A stretch of 49,840 nucleotides of DNA, taken from Halothiobacillus sp. 15-55-196. GTDB lineage: Bacteria; Pseudomonadota; Gammaproteobacteria; Halothiobacillales; Halothiobacillaceae. Of this stretch, positions 17,044 to 27,590 are shown piece after piece; the first letter of the stretch is position 1; each line of letters begins with the position of its first letter. The notes beneath the pieces are model-generated. The model was not told where the DNA came from. It was given only the letters and a program-made list of their open reading frames with translations, and made no database searches. A program made the position numbers and the translations under genes. The DNA lies in assembly GCA_002282715.1 (NCBI GenBank), contig NCKC01000010.1:1-49840 (forward strand), in the 5' to 3' direction.

Positions 17044-20000
17044 CCCTGCTCCTCATTGTTCAGGATCGTGTGGTCTTCTGCCATGGCAGCCCCAACCATT
17101 CCCGTCCGGCCCCGAACCTCCGAAATGAAGCTCTCGATACGTTCGATCAGGTCCGCTTCGGTATAAGGTTTGCCAAGATATGCACTCACGCCCAGCGCTT
17201 CGGCCCGGCTTCGGTGCTTCTGCCCGGTGCGCGATGAAATCATGATGACGGGCACATTACGTGTCTGCTCGTCGTTCCGGATGGCGCCCAACAGTTCAAA
17301 CCCATCCATCCGTGGCATTTCGATATCGGTCAGAACCACATCCGGTTTTTGCTCATGCAGGAAGCCGAGTGCTTCGACGCCATCGCGCGCGAGGATTACA
17401 TCCAGATTATTCCGCTCCAGCGTGCGGGCGGTAACCTTACGTACAGTCAGAGAATCATCAACCACGAGCACCACAGGACGACGACGCACGTTTACCTGAG
17501 CCGTGAGATCAAGATGACGATCATCCCGACGCTGGAACTGACGGACCAGTTCGAACAGCTCAAGCACTAGGATCACATTGCCGTCATCGGAAATCGTGGC
17601 CCCGGACAGGCCCGGAATCCGACCGAGTTGTGGCCCCAATGACTTCACAAATAGCTGAATACCACCCAGCTGGTGATCGACCTGCACGGCGAAACGCCGT
17701 TCGCCCAGCTTGAACAGGAAGACAGCACGCACACCCACTTCCTGAGCGTTGGCATTGAACGGTTCATGACGGAGCAATTCGCCGAGATAGAACAAGGGAT
17801 ATTGCTCGTCATTGAGCGTCACAGCCGGCTTCGGGCTCGCATACTGTTCGGCCAGCTGAATGGAAGTCATCCGGGTTACGGACACGACGCCCTTGTACGG
17901 AATGGCAAATTGATTATCGCCAACCGAGACCAGGATCCCGCGTGTCATGGCCTGAGTCAGCGGCAGGTTGAGCTGAATTCGAGTGAACTTGCCAAACTCG
18001 GACTGCAAGTCCACAAAACCGCCCATCTCCCGGACAGAACCTGCAACCACATCCATGCCCACGCCGCGGCCTGCCACCTGAGATACGTTGCCTGCGGTCG
18101 AGAAACCCGGGAGGAAAATCAGGGCGCGTGCTTCATCATCGGAAAGATCGATGTCTGCAGGAATCAGCTTGCGCTCAACTGCCTTGCGACGAATGGCGTC
18201 AAGATCAAGCCCGCGACCATCATCCTTCATCTCCAGCGTGACGTTACCGCCCGCACTCTCAATGGTGATTTCGATTTGCCCGACTTCCGGTTTACCCAGA
18301 ACACGCCGTTCCTCGGGCGACTCGATACCGTGGGCCAGACTGTTGCGGATCATGTGCTCCAGCGAGGGCAACAAGCCAACGATCGTGACCCGATCCAGTT
18401 CGGTCTCACCATTGTGGATGATCAGTTCGGCATTGCGCCCCATTTCATCGCCGACCTGACGGACGATCCGGCGCAAACGCCCGACGACGTCGTTGAAGCG
18501 GACCATACGCAGAGCGAGCATGCCATCCTGCAGTTTGCGCCCTAAACGGGATTGTTGCAGCAAGAGCAACTGAGATTGCTCGGTGATGTCGCTCATGGCT
18601 TCTTCGATGCTCGAAATATCACCCAGGCTTTCCATGATGCCGCGGCTCAATTCCTGAACCTGTGTAAACCGGTCGAATTCCAGTGGATCGAACTCCTCGG
18701 CACTCAAACCCGTTTCAGCCATCAACTCGGCTTTCATCTGCGACTCGGTTTGAATTTCGAGGCGCCGTAACTGGCCGCGCAAGCGAGTCAAGGTCTGTTG
18801 CAACTCAAATAACTGCCGTTCAAAACCATTGACCTGTCGATCCACACGCGCTTGCAACAGCACGTTCTCGCCAACCTGGTTGACCAAGTCATCGATCCGG
18901 TCTGCATCAACACGAATCTGCTCTCTTCGCACTTCGTTTGCCACGGCAGCGGCATGGGGTGCAGTGGTCTCTGCCGACTCGGTCATTTCAACTGAAACGT
19001 TATCTACTGGCTTATCAGCAGGCACCCCGATCGACTGCTCGAATGTGGTTTCAGCGATCGGCTCTTCGATCTGAGCGGTTACGGGTTTCCGCAAAGCCTC
19101 ATCATCCGAGACAAGTGCTTCGATGGCATGAGCGGAACCTTCGTTCGCAATCTGTGCCAGCAAATTGATTTGGGCGGGAATTGGCGCCTGACGTCGAACC
19201 AGGTCCAGCATCTTGCCCAATGCATCATAGGTATGCTGAACCAGAGCAATTAGGACATCGGCCTGTTCACCTCCGCGATCTCTCGCACGATCCAGTCGAT
19301 CCTCCAGCAAATGGGTAACATCGGCCAGATTCAGCAGCCCCGCCATGCGCGCGCCACCCTTGAGGGTGTGCAGGTTGCGATGCAACAATCGGATGGAATC
19401 AAGATCGTGCGGGTGCTGACGCCAGTGGGCGATGTAACCATCCGCCTTTTCCAGCAGTTCTTCGGCTTCCTCAAGGAAGATTTGCAGAATATCCGGGTCT
19501 TGATCCCCCGGCATATCGTCGGGACGTACCGACATACCAATGTCGGCGCTTCGCTCGAACAAGGGCGTTGAAGCCTCAGGTACCGCATAAATGGTTTCTG
19601 CCGTTTCTTCTTCCAGGGAATCACTTTCTTCTGATAACGCAAATTCAGCGAATTCATCCACTGATTCTTCCGTTTCGGGGTCGGCTGAAAGAATTTCAAC
19701 CAACAACTGATCAATGCGCGCTGCAATTTCAAATTCAATCGGTTCTTCGTCCGGTTGATCGAAGGCCGGCTCAATCGCCCATTGACGCAAACGATCCATC
19801 ATCAATAACGAACGCTGGAATACCGTCAAGTCTTCGTGTTCCAGTGAATGGTGGTGCTCTTCAAGCAGGCGAATCCATTCTTCAAGCCGGTTGGATATAC
19901 GCGCGATCGGCTGAACACCCGCGGTTCTGGCAGAGCCCAAAAGCGTATGGACCAGTCGCACCAATTCCTTGTCACAGGGCAGAGAAACCCGGTTAATCAA

Positions 20001-23000
20001 AGCGTGATCGACCTGTTGGCGCAACTGCTGGATATAACCCGAAGATTCCTGATCGAAGATTTCGCGCAACACCGGATCTTCAATAACCGGTGCGGGTTCA
20101 GGTGACAGTTCCCGCGCCGTGGCTTCCTCTGGTTCAGACACCGGAGCTGTAGCAGGCCAAACCGATGTCTCATCAACCACATTCGGAGAACGATCTGGAT
20201 GCCCAGTATCAGTGTCGTCATCCATTGTTGGCATTTGAACGTGCCAAAATTCATCATCAGCGTCAGTGGGGGACGAAGCTTCTTGATCGTAAGAAGTTTC
20301 AGTCACTGACACTTCAGCTTCCTGAAGCATTTCTTCTGAGGGCGCGAACTCCTCGAGGATGCTTTCTTCAATATTTGAGGGTGCATCTTCGACCCGCTCG
20401 TGCGACGCAACCGTCGGCACATCTGCTTCTGCAACCATCGTCTCAGCTTCAGGAGCGGAATCCGTCATGGCGGGTTCTGTGGCGGACTCGTCTTTCGGCT
20501 GACCATTGCTCCAAGCCTCAGCCCAGCCCAAGGATTCCTGCCAATAGGACACGGGCGGGCATTGTCCCCGAGATAGGACAGGCAGTGCCTCGTTCATAAG
20601 CGTGACAGCCGAAAGCACATCGGCACGCAACGCGGGCGTGCTGGTGACACGGTCGTCCAGTACTTGATTCAACAGATGCTCGTAGGCCCAACCCCAGTCA
20701 CCGATGGCAGTCAAACCAACCATCCGGCTACTGCCCTTGATGGTATGGAAACCACGACGGAGCGTAACCAGATGATCTCGACCACCGTGGTTGGACCATG
20801 CTTGGGCCGCTTCCAGCAATACGGGCAACTCTTCTTGCATCTCTTCTGCAAAAACTTCCCGCATCTCAAGAGCGATTTCGTCCAGCGTTTCTTCAAACCC
20901 TGATTCTGAGGAAGCGGTACTGGTTTCTTCCATCTCGGTGCTGGAAACCATCTCCGCTTCCGGCTCATGCGCTGATACCCGCCCAGCGTCTGGCTCGGTG
21001 TCTGACCCAGCTTTTGGCAATGAAGGGATTTCAAGCGTCAGATCAGGATAGGATGACTCCGCCAGGAAGGATGGATGTTCCTGCTCAGGTTCTTGGTTTT
21101 CTTCCGGCGGTAGTGACAAGTCGATGGCAGGCTCGGAGGCACCCTGCAGGAATGACCATTCGATTGATGATTCGACTGGCTCCGACTCGGCAGAAGGCAA
21201 AGAAAGATCGAGTGTCTCAAAATCCGGCAGCGGCTCGACTTCCGATTGCGGTGTCCCACCGGATACTGTTCCGAGTGTGGACTCAGGTTGCTCCTGATCG
21301 ACTGTCGACTCCGGTGTCAATGTCGTGGGCTGATTAAAGCCTGTTTCGGTTTCGGCTTCTTCAATAGCCGCTTCTTCGATCGATCCGGCTTCCTGCCCAC
21401 GCTCTGTCAGATCCAGATCACCAAGGTCAAGGGCAGCCTCAGTAAACTCCTGTATCGGTTCACTCGATGGCAGTTCTGCCGACGCTTCCTCGCTCAATTC
21501 AGGAGCGACAAATGCTGTTTCCGGCTCACTCTGAGAATCAGCAGGCTGTTGTTCATGCAGGTTTGTTTCTTCTGAACCCGCCAACGTGAGTTCTTCATCC
21601 GGCACGGGTTCTGAAGGCTGTGGCTCTCTCTCCTCGATGGGCATTGTCTGCGGAGTTTCGGGCAGGTCGAGGGTTTCTGCTGTTATCCCGTCAACTTCCA
21701 TCTCTTCAGCACGCAGGACTTCAGAGGATTCAGGTGCCTTGGACTCTTCAACAATCTCGTCCGGGCCTGGAATGGACAGCTGCGCAATCAGATCATCCAT
21801 ACTGGCCAAAGATTCATCCACAGGCAGCATGGGCTCTTCGGTATGTGGCGTTTGAATACCGAGGTCGAGATTTTGCGGTTCTGCGGTTTCTCTTGCCCGA
21901 TCGCCTTCGACAACCGCTGCGCCTTCATTCAAGACCGGCAACAACTGCAACGCGCCATCCAAAAACTGCACGATCTCTTTCTGATGGTCGCGCAAATTTT
22001 CGAGATAGAACTCAATAGCCGCTGATACTTCGGCGATGGCCGAAATGGTCTTTTCTTCAACAAGCTGCAGATTGTTGACATGCAGGTAGAGCCAACGGTG
22101 CAGGCCATCTATCAATGGCATGGCGGCTCGCAGCTCAGCCATTTCCAGCACATTGCGCACACCCGCGATCAAGCGCACGGCATTGGTCAGTGTATCCGAA
22201 GCCACCGGCTGATCGGTTGGCTTCAATGCCGTATTGACCGCTTCCTTGGAGGCAATGACATCTTCGTAACACGCGGTGGCAAGCGGAATGAGCGCTTCGC
22301 TGACAACACGATCGACCGAGGTTAACGACTTGCTGTCATCCACAATCAAGTGCCCGATTTGCGACACCACCTGCTCTGTGGTCATGATCGCCACGGCCAG
22401 TTGCATCAGGAAATCATCATCAAGCAGAACGCTTCCGCGGGTTACCTGGGTCAGCTGTTCCAATGCCCCTTGAATCAGTGCTGACTCATGCTCGTAATTC
22501 AAAGTAACCAGCACACCGACGATTTGCTCGAGTCTTGGTTGAATACGAACCAAAGGCTCAAGATCGCTCTTGGCGCCTCGAACAAACAAATCAAGCACAT
22601 CTTGAGCCGCGTTAAGCTCTTCAGAAAGCACTTGTGCAACCTCTGTCAAGGCGGATGTTTCCAACCCCAGGAAGCGGACACGCTCACCCTCGGTAGAAAG
22701 CATCTGGTGCCAAGAACTGACCCGTTCCCCACACAATTCCGTGTCTTCCGGCAGCACACGGACCAGCTCAAGGAGCATATCCGTGGAAAACTCAATCGCC
22801 TCGAAACGGATGGCCAGCGAATCACGCCCCTGTATTTCCATCCGGAACAGGCGAAGTACTCGCCCGATCATGCGCTTGGCCAAAGGCAGATAACGTTCCT
22901 GGTCTTGGTGAATTGCACCCAACAATTCCTCAAAGGAACGCGTGGCCACAACAACTGCTCTATTGACCTCCCGTTCTATGATCCGATCAAACGTTTGGAT

Positions 23001-23594
23001 CAATTCAGGAATCGCAGCCACATCGCCACGCATCAGCAGAAGAATCTGCTGCTCCATTAAGGCAAGCAACTGATTCGACTTGGTTTTCTCTTCCGATTTT
23101 GCGGCAATCCGCCCGACGTAGGGTTTGAGGAATATGCGACTCTCTGACCACAGTACGGTCGAGCGCGCCAATACATTTTCCGTATCGACTTCCGCGAGCC
23201 CCTGAGATTGCCTCAATCGATTGATCATCGGGAGCAGGCTCATGGCGTTCACGGTTGCACCCACGCCCAACCGATCCAACAGCGCGCGCAGCATCCATGC
23301 CGCTTCGGTTACTGTCGTAACCAGTGACTCGGCTTGTTCAGGACTGGTTTCCAACTGAGTGAGCGCGGACATTTGCTCTTTGAGCATGACGCGCAAAAGC
23401 TGGTAATCGGAGACAGCCAGAACGGCATCAATGGCTTTGACGGCATGCAAGGACTCGAAAACAAGCTCATTACCGCCTGCACCGGTGCTTAAATCTTCAA
23501 GTGCACGCAGTAACTGATCGATTTTCTCATTGAGCCCTTCCTTGAGCCAATCGAGAACAATTGAGTCCACCTTTGATTCTGTGCGCATAGCCAC
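17040..23594 (-). CDS. chpA: Hybrid chemotaxis histidine kinase ChpA (multi-Hpt CheA)
   Basis: A giant CheA-type kinase of the type IV pilus chemosensory system. Counting from the GTG at 23594 (AGGAG 6 nt upstream; 2,184 residues), an N-terminal helical FimL-like region (1 to about 560) comes first. A Glu/Pro/Ser-rich acidic linker (about 565-905) follows. Three Hpt domains have His950 (HTIKGSSRMVG), His1216 (HTLLGSARTAG, lacking the usual Lys) and His1409 (HTLKGGARMAG). Then come the CheA dimerisation helices (about 1555-1730), the ATPase domain (N-box about 1750, DDGRGLDLD, GRGVGMDVV), a CheW domain (about 1880-2030) and a receiver with Asp2090 (LTDIEMPRMDG). P. aeruginosa ChpA is larger, with eight phosphotransfer domains. 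An ATG at 23681 would add 29 residues but has no ribosome-binding site. Confidence 0.93.
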   Translation of the reverse strand: MAMRTESKVDSIVLDWLKEGLNEKIDQLLRALEDLSTGAGGNELVFESLHAVKAIDAVLAVSDYQLLRVMLKEQMSALTQLETSPEQAESLVTTVTEAAWMLRALLDRLGVGATVNAMSLLPMINRLRQSQGLAEVDTENVLARSTVLWSESRIFLKPYVGRIAAKSEEKTKSNQLLALMEQQILLLMRGDVAAIPELIQTFDRIIEREVNRAVVVATRSFEELLGAIHQDQERYLPLAKRMIGRVLRLFRMEIQGRDSLAIRFEAIEFSTDMLLELVRVLPEDTELCGERVSSWHQMLSTEGERVRFLGLETSALTEVAQVLSEELNAAQDVLDLFVRGAKSDLEPLVRIQPRLEQIVGVLVTLNYEHESALIQGALEQLTQVTRGSVLLDDDFLMQLAVAIMTTEQVVSQIGHLIVDDSKSLTSVDRVVSEALIPLATACYEDVIASKEAVNTALKPTDQPVASDTLTNAVRLIAGVRNVLEMAELRAAMPLIDGLHRWLYLHVNNLQLVEEKTISAIAEVSAAIEFYLENLRDHQKEIVQFLDGALQLLPVLNEGAAVVEGDRARETAEPQNLDLGIQTPHTEEPMLPVDESLASMDDLIAQLSIPGPDEIVEESKAPESSEVLRAEEMEVDGITAETLDLPETPQTMPIEEREPQPSEPVPDEELTLAGSEETNLHEQQPADSQSEPETAFVAPELSEEASAELPSSEPIQEFTEAALDLGDLDLTERGQEAGSIEEAAIEEAETETGFNQPTTLTPESTVDQEQPESTLGTVSGGTPQSEVEPLPDFETLDLSLPSAESEPVESSIEWSFLQGASEPAIDLSLPPEENQEPEQEHPSFLAESSYPDLTLEIPSLPKAGSDTEPDAGRVSAHEPEAEMVSSTEMEETSTASSESGFEETLDEIALEMREVFAEEMQEELPVLLEAAQAWSNHGGRDHLVTLRRGFHTIKGSSRMVGLTAIGDWGWAYEHLLNQVLDDRVTSTPALRADVLSAVTLMNEALPVLSRGQCPPVSYWQESLGWAEAWSNGQPKDESATEPAMTDSAPEAETMVAEADVPTVASHERVEDAPSNIEESILEEFAPSEEMLQEAEVSVTETSYDQEASSPTDADDEFWHVQMPTMDDDTDTGHPDRSPNVVDETSVWPATAPVSEPEEATARELSPEPAPVIEDPVLREIFDQESSGYIQQLRQQVDHALINRVSLPCDKELVRLVHTLLGSARTAGVQPIARISNRLEEWIRLLEEHHHSLEHEDLTVFQRSLLMMDRLRQWAIEPAFDQPDEEPIEFEIAARIDQLLVEILSADPETEESVDEFAEFALSEESDSLEEETAETIYAVPEASTPLFERSADIGMSVRPDDMPGDQDPDILQIFLEEAEELLEKADGYIAHWRQHPHDLDSIRLLHRNLHTLKGGARMAGLLNLADVTHLLEDRLDRARDRGGEQADVLIALVQHTYDALGKMLDLVRRQAPIPAQINLLAQIANEGSAHAIEALVSDDEALRKPVTAQIEEPIAETTFEQSIGVPADKPVDNVSVEMTESAETTAPHAAAVANEVRREQIRVDADRIDDLVNQVGENVLLQARVDRQVNGFERQLFELQQTLTRLRGQLRRLEIQTESQMKAELMAETGLSAEEFDPLEFDRFTQVQELSRGIMESLGDISSIEEAMSDITEQSQLLLLQQSRLGRKLQDGMLALRMVRFNDVVGRLRRIVRQVGDEMGRNAELIIHNGETELDRVTIVGLLPSLEHMIRNSLAHGIESPEERRVLGKPEVGQIEITIESAGGNVTLEMKDDGRGLDLDAIRRKAVERKLIPADIDLSDDEARALIFLPGFSTAGNVSQVAGRGVGMDVVAGSVREMGGFVDLQSEFGKFTRIQLNLPLTQAMTRGILVSVGDNQFAIPYKGVVSVTRMTSIQLAEQYASPKPAVTLNDEQYPLFYLGELLRHEPFNANAQEVGVRAVFLFKLGERRFAVQVDHQLGGIQLFVKSLGPQLGRIPGLSGATISDDGNVILVLELFELVRQFQRRDDRHLDLTAQVNVRRRPVVLVVDDSLTVRKVTARTLERNNLDVILARDGVEALGFLHEQKPDVVLTDIEMPRMDGFELLGAIRNDEQTRNVPVIMISSRTGQKHRSRAEALGVSAYLGKPYTEADLIERIESFISEVRGRTGMVGAAMAEDHTILNNEEQG

Positions 23595-23738
23595 AAATCG
23601 CTCCTGGGATGTGATCGACAGTCCATTGACCACCGAATCCGTCGTTGCTTCAGTCGATTGAACGACTGAGAGAACGATCATTCGTTAAGAATTCGAGTCC
23701 GAACCGTGACAGCGCAGAACAACCTTCGTCACGAATCG

Positions 23739-23764
23739 AAAAAACCACCCTTAAGTTATAAGGG
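23739..23764 (-). terminator. Weak hairpin plus T-run between pilJ and chpA
   Basis: On the minus strand, CCCTTA/TAAGGG arms (23748-23753 with 23759-23764) are followed by GG and a six-T run (23739-23744). It lies about 20 nt after the pilJ stop and could lower read-through into chpA, which has an unusually long 188-bp leader counted from the GTG start. Weak stem; function inferred. Confidence 0.4.
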
Positions 23765-23782
23765 AAAAATAACGCTCGGGCA

Positions 23783-25798
23783 CTACCGATCAGGCATCTT
23801 GAAGCCCGCCACCGAGTTATTGAGCTCTTGCGAGAGCGACCCCAGCGCGCCGATTTCATCCGCTGCTCGCGTCGCCTTATCTGTTGTTTCCTGGGTTTCA
23901 GTTCGAATGTTATTCACTGTTTCTCGAAGGTTTGTAGCCACCAGTGCTTCCTGTTCGGTAACCTTCGCAATTTCACTGATCTGCTCTGAAAGGTTCAGTG
24001 AAACAGTCTCAATTTCACGGAGCGCCTTACCTGCGTTTTCAGCCAAGGTGGCACCGCTCACTACGTTGGTCGTGGTTTGTTCCATCGCCAGCATGGCTTC
24101 CGAGGTGTCGGTTTGAATCGTGTTGACCAGCAATTCGATCTGCCGTGTCGCTTTACCGACGCGTTCCGCAAGACGTTGAACCTCATCGGCAACTACCGCA
24201 AAACCGCGCCCAGCCTCGCCGGCCATGGCCGCCTGAATCGCCGCATTCAAGGCCAGAATGTTGGTTTGGTCGGCAATGTCGGTAATCAAGCCAACGATGT
24301 CGCCAATTTCCTGGGAAGACTCACCCAGCCGCTTGATTCGTTTGGCCGTTTCCTGAATCTGCTCACGAATGTTGGCCATACCTGTAATCGTTTCACGCAC
24401 GGCATCACCACCACGATGCGCCACATCAACCGAGGACTGCGCGATGGTTGCAGACTGTTGCGCATTGAAGGATACCGCTTCGATCTGATCGGACATTTGC
24501 GCGATGGCATCGGATACCGAACTGATCTTCTCTGCCTGCACGCGGGAAGTTTCCGCCAGCGCACGCGAATTGGCCTGTGATCGCTGTACGGCGCTGGCCA
24601 CGCGAACGGAGGTGTCGTTGATCGTCCCGACCAGATCCCGTAACGCATCGATCGAGTAGTTGACCGAGTCGGCAATCGCGCCGGTAATATCCTCGGTCAC
24701 CGTGGTGTGTGAGGACAAATCCCCATCCGCCAGGGTCATCATTTCATCGAGCAGACGCAAAATGGCTTGCTGGTTTCGCTGATTTTGAGCTTCTGTCGCT
24801 TTTTGATCTCGCCTGGAATCGCGTACCAGCGCGTAGCCAAGCCATGCCAAAAGCAGCAGCGTGATCAAACCGGTCATGTAACCGATGTAAGCCAGTCGGC
24901 CCGAATTAACCTGATCTTGCGCCAAAGCAGATGAAAGTTTGGACACATCACCTGTAAACTCACCGGCAATCTTGTCGATCTTGAGCGCGGCCTGGTTGGC
25001 CGCCAGCAAGGTGGGTGCTTCGGACAGCAAATCGGAACCGCCCTGGTTGACGGTGGCGAACAACACCGCCACATCACGCAATTTCGCCCGCGCCGCAGGA
25101 TCGTTGATTTGAGGCGCCATCCGATTTCCATTCAGGAAACCGTTCAACACACCCCCGAACAACGCCACATCACGCCCGAAGCGGTCTGAGGCATTGGCAG
25201 CATTCTGTCCGCCCGATGTGATTTCACTCATGGTCAAACCGATGCGCTCAACCAACATGAGTTGGCGGGTGGCCAGATAGACCACCTGGGGGCTGGCTTG
25301 TGCTGCAATAAGGGCTTGCACAACCTCGTCGGAACTCGACAACAGATCCGGCAGCAGCTGGTTGATTTGAGATGCCAGATCGCCTACACCCAAGATTGCC
25401 TTTTGTCCTTCAAGCACCTTGGCCAAGGCGAGGTTGTATTCATCCCAGATCTTCTGAACTTTCGCCAGTTCGGCTTTACGCTCGTTTGGAACGCCCGCGT
25501 ATGGACGCTTGGGGTCTTTACCGCTGAGTGCATTCAGGTCGGAAATGAACTGAGCGCGCAAGGTGAGCACAGTATCGAAAGAAGCCTTGTTACCGCGAAC
25601 AGCGCGCAGTGTTTCAATCGTCATTTCCTGTGACGAACGTTCAAGCTGGGAAGCCACGAGACGACGTTCCAACAAGGTCTGGTCGTTCTTTGCGGAAAGA
25701 ATAAAAATCGCGACGGTAACCAACAAGGTAATAGCCGCGACCACGACCAGCACGATGACCTGGCGGCTCAGACCGCCCAACTTAACTCCAAGACTCAT
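23783..25798 (-). CDS. pilJ: Type IV pilus chemoreceptor PilJ
   Basis: A 671-residue methyl-accepting chemotaxis protein. It has one transmembrane helix at about 13-35, a helical periplasmic sensor with two PilJ-type modules (about 40-300), and a second membrane helix at about 303-326. A HAMP-like linker and the cytoplasmic signalling hairpin follow, with the conserved tip [16 protein letters not shown] (about 515-530) and [11 protein letters not shown]. PilJ senses surface or pilin-related input and drives ChpA in twitching motility. It has no C-terminal pentapeptide tether for methylation enzymes. It sits between pilI and chpA as in Pseudomonas. Confidence 0.93.
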   Translation of the reverse strand: MSLGVKLGGLSRQVIVLVVVAAITLLVTVAIFILSAKNDQTLLERRLVASQLERSSQEMTIETLRAVRGNKASFDTVLTLRAQFISDLNALSGKDPKRPYAGVPNERKAELAKVQKIWDEYNLALAKVLEGQKAILGVGDLASQINQLLPDLLSSSDEVVQALIAAQASPQVVYLATRQLMLVERIGLTMSEITSGGQNAANASDRFGRDVALFGGVLNGFLNGNRMAPQINDPAARAKLRDVAVLFATVNQGGSDLLSEAPTLLAANQAALKIDKIAGEFTGDVSKLSSALAQDQVNSGRLAYIGYMTGLITLLLLAWLGYALVRDSRRDQKATEAQNQRNQQAILRLLDEMMTLADGDLSSHTTVTEDITGAIADSVNYSIDALRDLVGTINDTSVRVASAVQRSQANSRALAETSRVQAEKISSVSDAIAQMSDQIEAVSFNAQQSATIAQSSVDVAHRGGDAVRETITGMANIREQIQETAKRIKRLGESSQEIGDIVGLITDIADQTNILALNAAIQAAMAGEAGRGFAVVADEVQRLAERVGKATRQIELLVNTIQTDTSEAMLAMEQTTTNVVSGATLAENAGKALREIETVSLNLSEQISEIAKVTEQEALVATNLRETVNNIRTETQETTDKATRAADEIGALGSLSQELNNSVAGFKMPDR

Positions 25799-25877
25799 AG
25801 CTACTGCCCACTCCTAGCTGTATAACAGGCCAAATCCCTGTTGTGAAATCGATCGATTTACCATCTTTTAACTATAT

Positions 25878-26393
25878 TCAAGCGACCGCATTCATGAACT
25901 GATCACTTTCCACCAGTGCTTCCAGATTCAAGATCGGCAACCAGTCGTTATCCATACGCACTTCTCTGAGAACCCCTTGCAGATGCGGTTCTTTCACCGC
26001 GCGCTCGGCGCTGAACGGGATCTGGCGAATACCATAGGAACGGTCGACGATGAAAGCGGCACTGAACCGCTGCGTTTTGGCAAGCAAGACGACTGAATGT
26101 CGGCCGGGTTCCGACGGGAGATCAAAGAACAAGCGCGCCAGATCGTAAACCCCGGTCAACTCACCGCGCATATTGGCCAAACCGACAACCCAAGGCTTCG
26201 CGCCTGGGATGTTCACCTGACGAGGCGGTGGCAAAATGGCGCGAACCTGGACCAAAGGTACCAGCATTCTTCTCCCCCCTGCGCGGAACAACACAGCCTG
26301 CCAGGTTGACTCGACCTTATCCGTCTTGGGCATACCGACCGCATGAGCGGTAGCCTCGGTTTCAACCCTACACAGATAGTCAAATAAATTCAC
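25878..26393 (-). CDS. pilI: CheW-like adaptor PilI
   Basis: A 171-residue single-domain CheW protein coupling PilJ to ChpA. It opens with the PilI-type segment (FDYLCRVETEATAHA) and carries the CheW core, with VNIPGAKPWVVGLANMRGE split over about 78-96 and VLLAKTQRFSAAFIVDRSYGIRQI at about 125-148. Order pilG-pilH-pilI-pilJ is the canonical one. It starts 18 bp after the pilH stop, with pilJ 79 bp further on. Confidence 0.9.
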   Translation of the reverse strand: MNLFDYLCRVETEATAHAVGMPKTDKVESTWQAVLFRAGGRRMLVPLVQVRAILPPPRQVNIPGAKPWVVGLANMRGELTGVYDLARLFFDLPSEPGRHSVVLLAKTQRFSAAFIVDRSYGIRQIPFSAERAVKEPHLQGVLREVRMDNDWLPILNLEALVESDQFMNAVA

Positions 26394-26411
26394 AAATCAC
26401 CCCGACTGTAG

Positions 26412-26774
26412 TCAATGGAGCACAGTTGTAAGAATACTCATCAAGTCCGCCTCTTTCACCGGCTTGACCAGATAATCTTTGGCACCTTGTCGCATGCCCC
26501 ATATTTTGTCGGTTTGTTGATCTTTCGTCGTCACAATGATGATGGGGATGTGCGATGTTTCGGGGCTCTTGTTCAGTTCACGTGTCGCCTGGAATCCGTT
26601 CATGCCGGGCATGACCACATCCATCAAAACCGCATTTGGCTGGGCCTGCTTGACCAGGGCAATGCCCTCTTCGGCATTCTTTGCCACCGAAACCTGATGC
26701 CCATTGCGCTCCAGCATCGTTTGCAGAACATAAACTTCGGTTGGTGAATCATCGATAACAACGATATGTGCCAC
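26412..26774 (-). CDS. pilH: Twitching motility response regulator PilH
   Basis: A 120-residue stand-alone CheY-like receiver. Acidic pocket residues are DD near the start (IDDSPTE), the phosphoacceptor Asp is in LMDVVMPGMNGFQATR (about residue 52), and the conserved Thr and Lys lie in VTTKDQ and VKPV. The stretch PIIIVTTKDQQTDKIWGMRQG closely resembles Pseudomonas PilH, which antagonises PilG and is thought to act on the retraction motor. It has no output domain. Confidence 0.94.
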   Translation of the reverse strand: MAHIVVIDDSPTEVYVLQTMLERNGHQVSVAKNAEEGIALVKQAQPNAVLMDVVMPGMNGFQATRELNKSPETSHIPIIIVTTKDQQTDKIWGMRQGAKDYLVKPVKEADLMSILTTVLH

Positions 26775-26849
26775 AGTAACCTTCCCTTACAAGTTTCAAA
26801 TTCATCCAAAAATCGTCAGAACCAATCCACTCGATAAAACACTTAAGAA

Positions 26850-27287
26850 TCAAGCTGCGTTGGTAGAAGCGCCCGCACCCTCGGCAGCAAACCGACTAAT
26901 CGCGCCGAAGAGCTCTTCACTGGTAAACGGTTTGGTCAGATAATCAGACGCGCCGACAATATTACCCCGTGCCTTGTCGAAGATGCTGTCTTTACTCGAC
27001 AGCAGAATGACCGGTGTGCGGGAGAAGCGCGCGTTATGTTTGATGATTGCCGTTGTTTGATAGCCATCAAGCCGTGGCATCAGAATGTCGATGATGACGA
27101 TGTCGGGCGAAAAATCACCGATTTTTGCCAGTGCATCAAATCCGTCAACCGCACTTTCGATCACGCATCCCGCTTTGGAAAGCAGGCTATCCGCGGTACG
27201 GCGAATAGTTTTACTGTCATCGACAATCAGGACTTTGAGCCCTGGGAACGCGAGGGCGCCCGCTGTCGTTTCATTCGATTGATCCAT
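26850..27287 (-). CDS. pilG: Twitching motility response regulator PilG
   Basis: A 145-residue CheY-like receiver matching PilG: VDDSKTIRRTADSLL at the acidic pocket, phosphoacceptor in IIDILMPRLDGYQT, and LLSSKDSIFDKARGNIVG near the Thr/Ser switch. PilG promotes pilus extension and cAMP signalling in Pseudomonas. I chose the ATG at 27287, since the 53 upstream codons of the open frame are not receiver-like. It is the first gene of the pilGHIJ-chpA-chpC run and is divergent from gshA. Confidence 0.94.
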   Translation of the reverse strand: MDQSNETTAGALAFPGLKVLIVDDSKTIRRTADSLLSKAGCVIESAVDGFDALAKIGDFSPDIVIIDILMPRLDGYQTTAIIKHNARFSRTPVILLSSKDSIFDKARGNIVGASDYLTKPFTSEELFGAISRFAAEGAGASTNAA

Positions 27288-27590
27288 GGTGTGATACCCA
27301 GTAGTTAGTGAGAAGCCCGCAAAACAGGCGATTCGCAAAATCCAATGGAGCGAATGTACCCAAGGGAAGCTGCTTTGGCAATTAATTCGCGTTGTGTCGA
27401 AGTTTACAACGGGCCGACCAGACCCGTCTTTCATCAAAATCGCCATGATTGGTGCAGTTCCATTGCCTACACTATGTGCCTAGACCATTGCCACAGTCAT
27501 ATCGATAAAAGGTATGCTGACCCGTTGAACGGGAATAATCCGGCAAGGATAAAAACATCCACCACGCTAATAAAACAGAGAAAATAAACA
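27288..27590. other. Divergent intergenic region pilG / gshA
   Basis: About 300 bp without a gene. It must contain the promoters of the leftward pil-chp cluster and the rightward glutathione genes. A small perfect hairpin CCCGTT/AACGGG (about 27521-27532) lies upstream of gshA. I found no pair of boxes convincing enough to mark as a promoter on either strand. Confidence 0.5.

Noticed and set aside
27288..27446. N-terminal extension of PilG
   Set aside because: Open by chance; PilG homologues start shortly before LKVLIVDDSKT and the ATG at 27287 fits.
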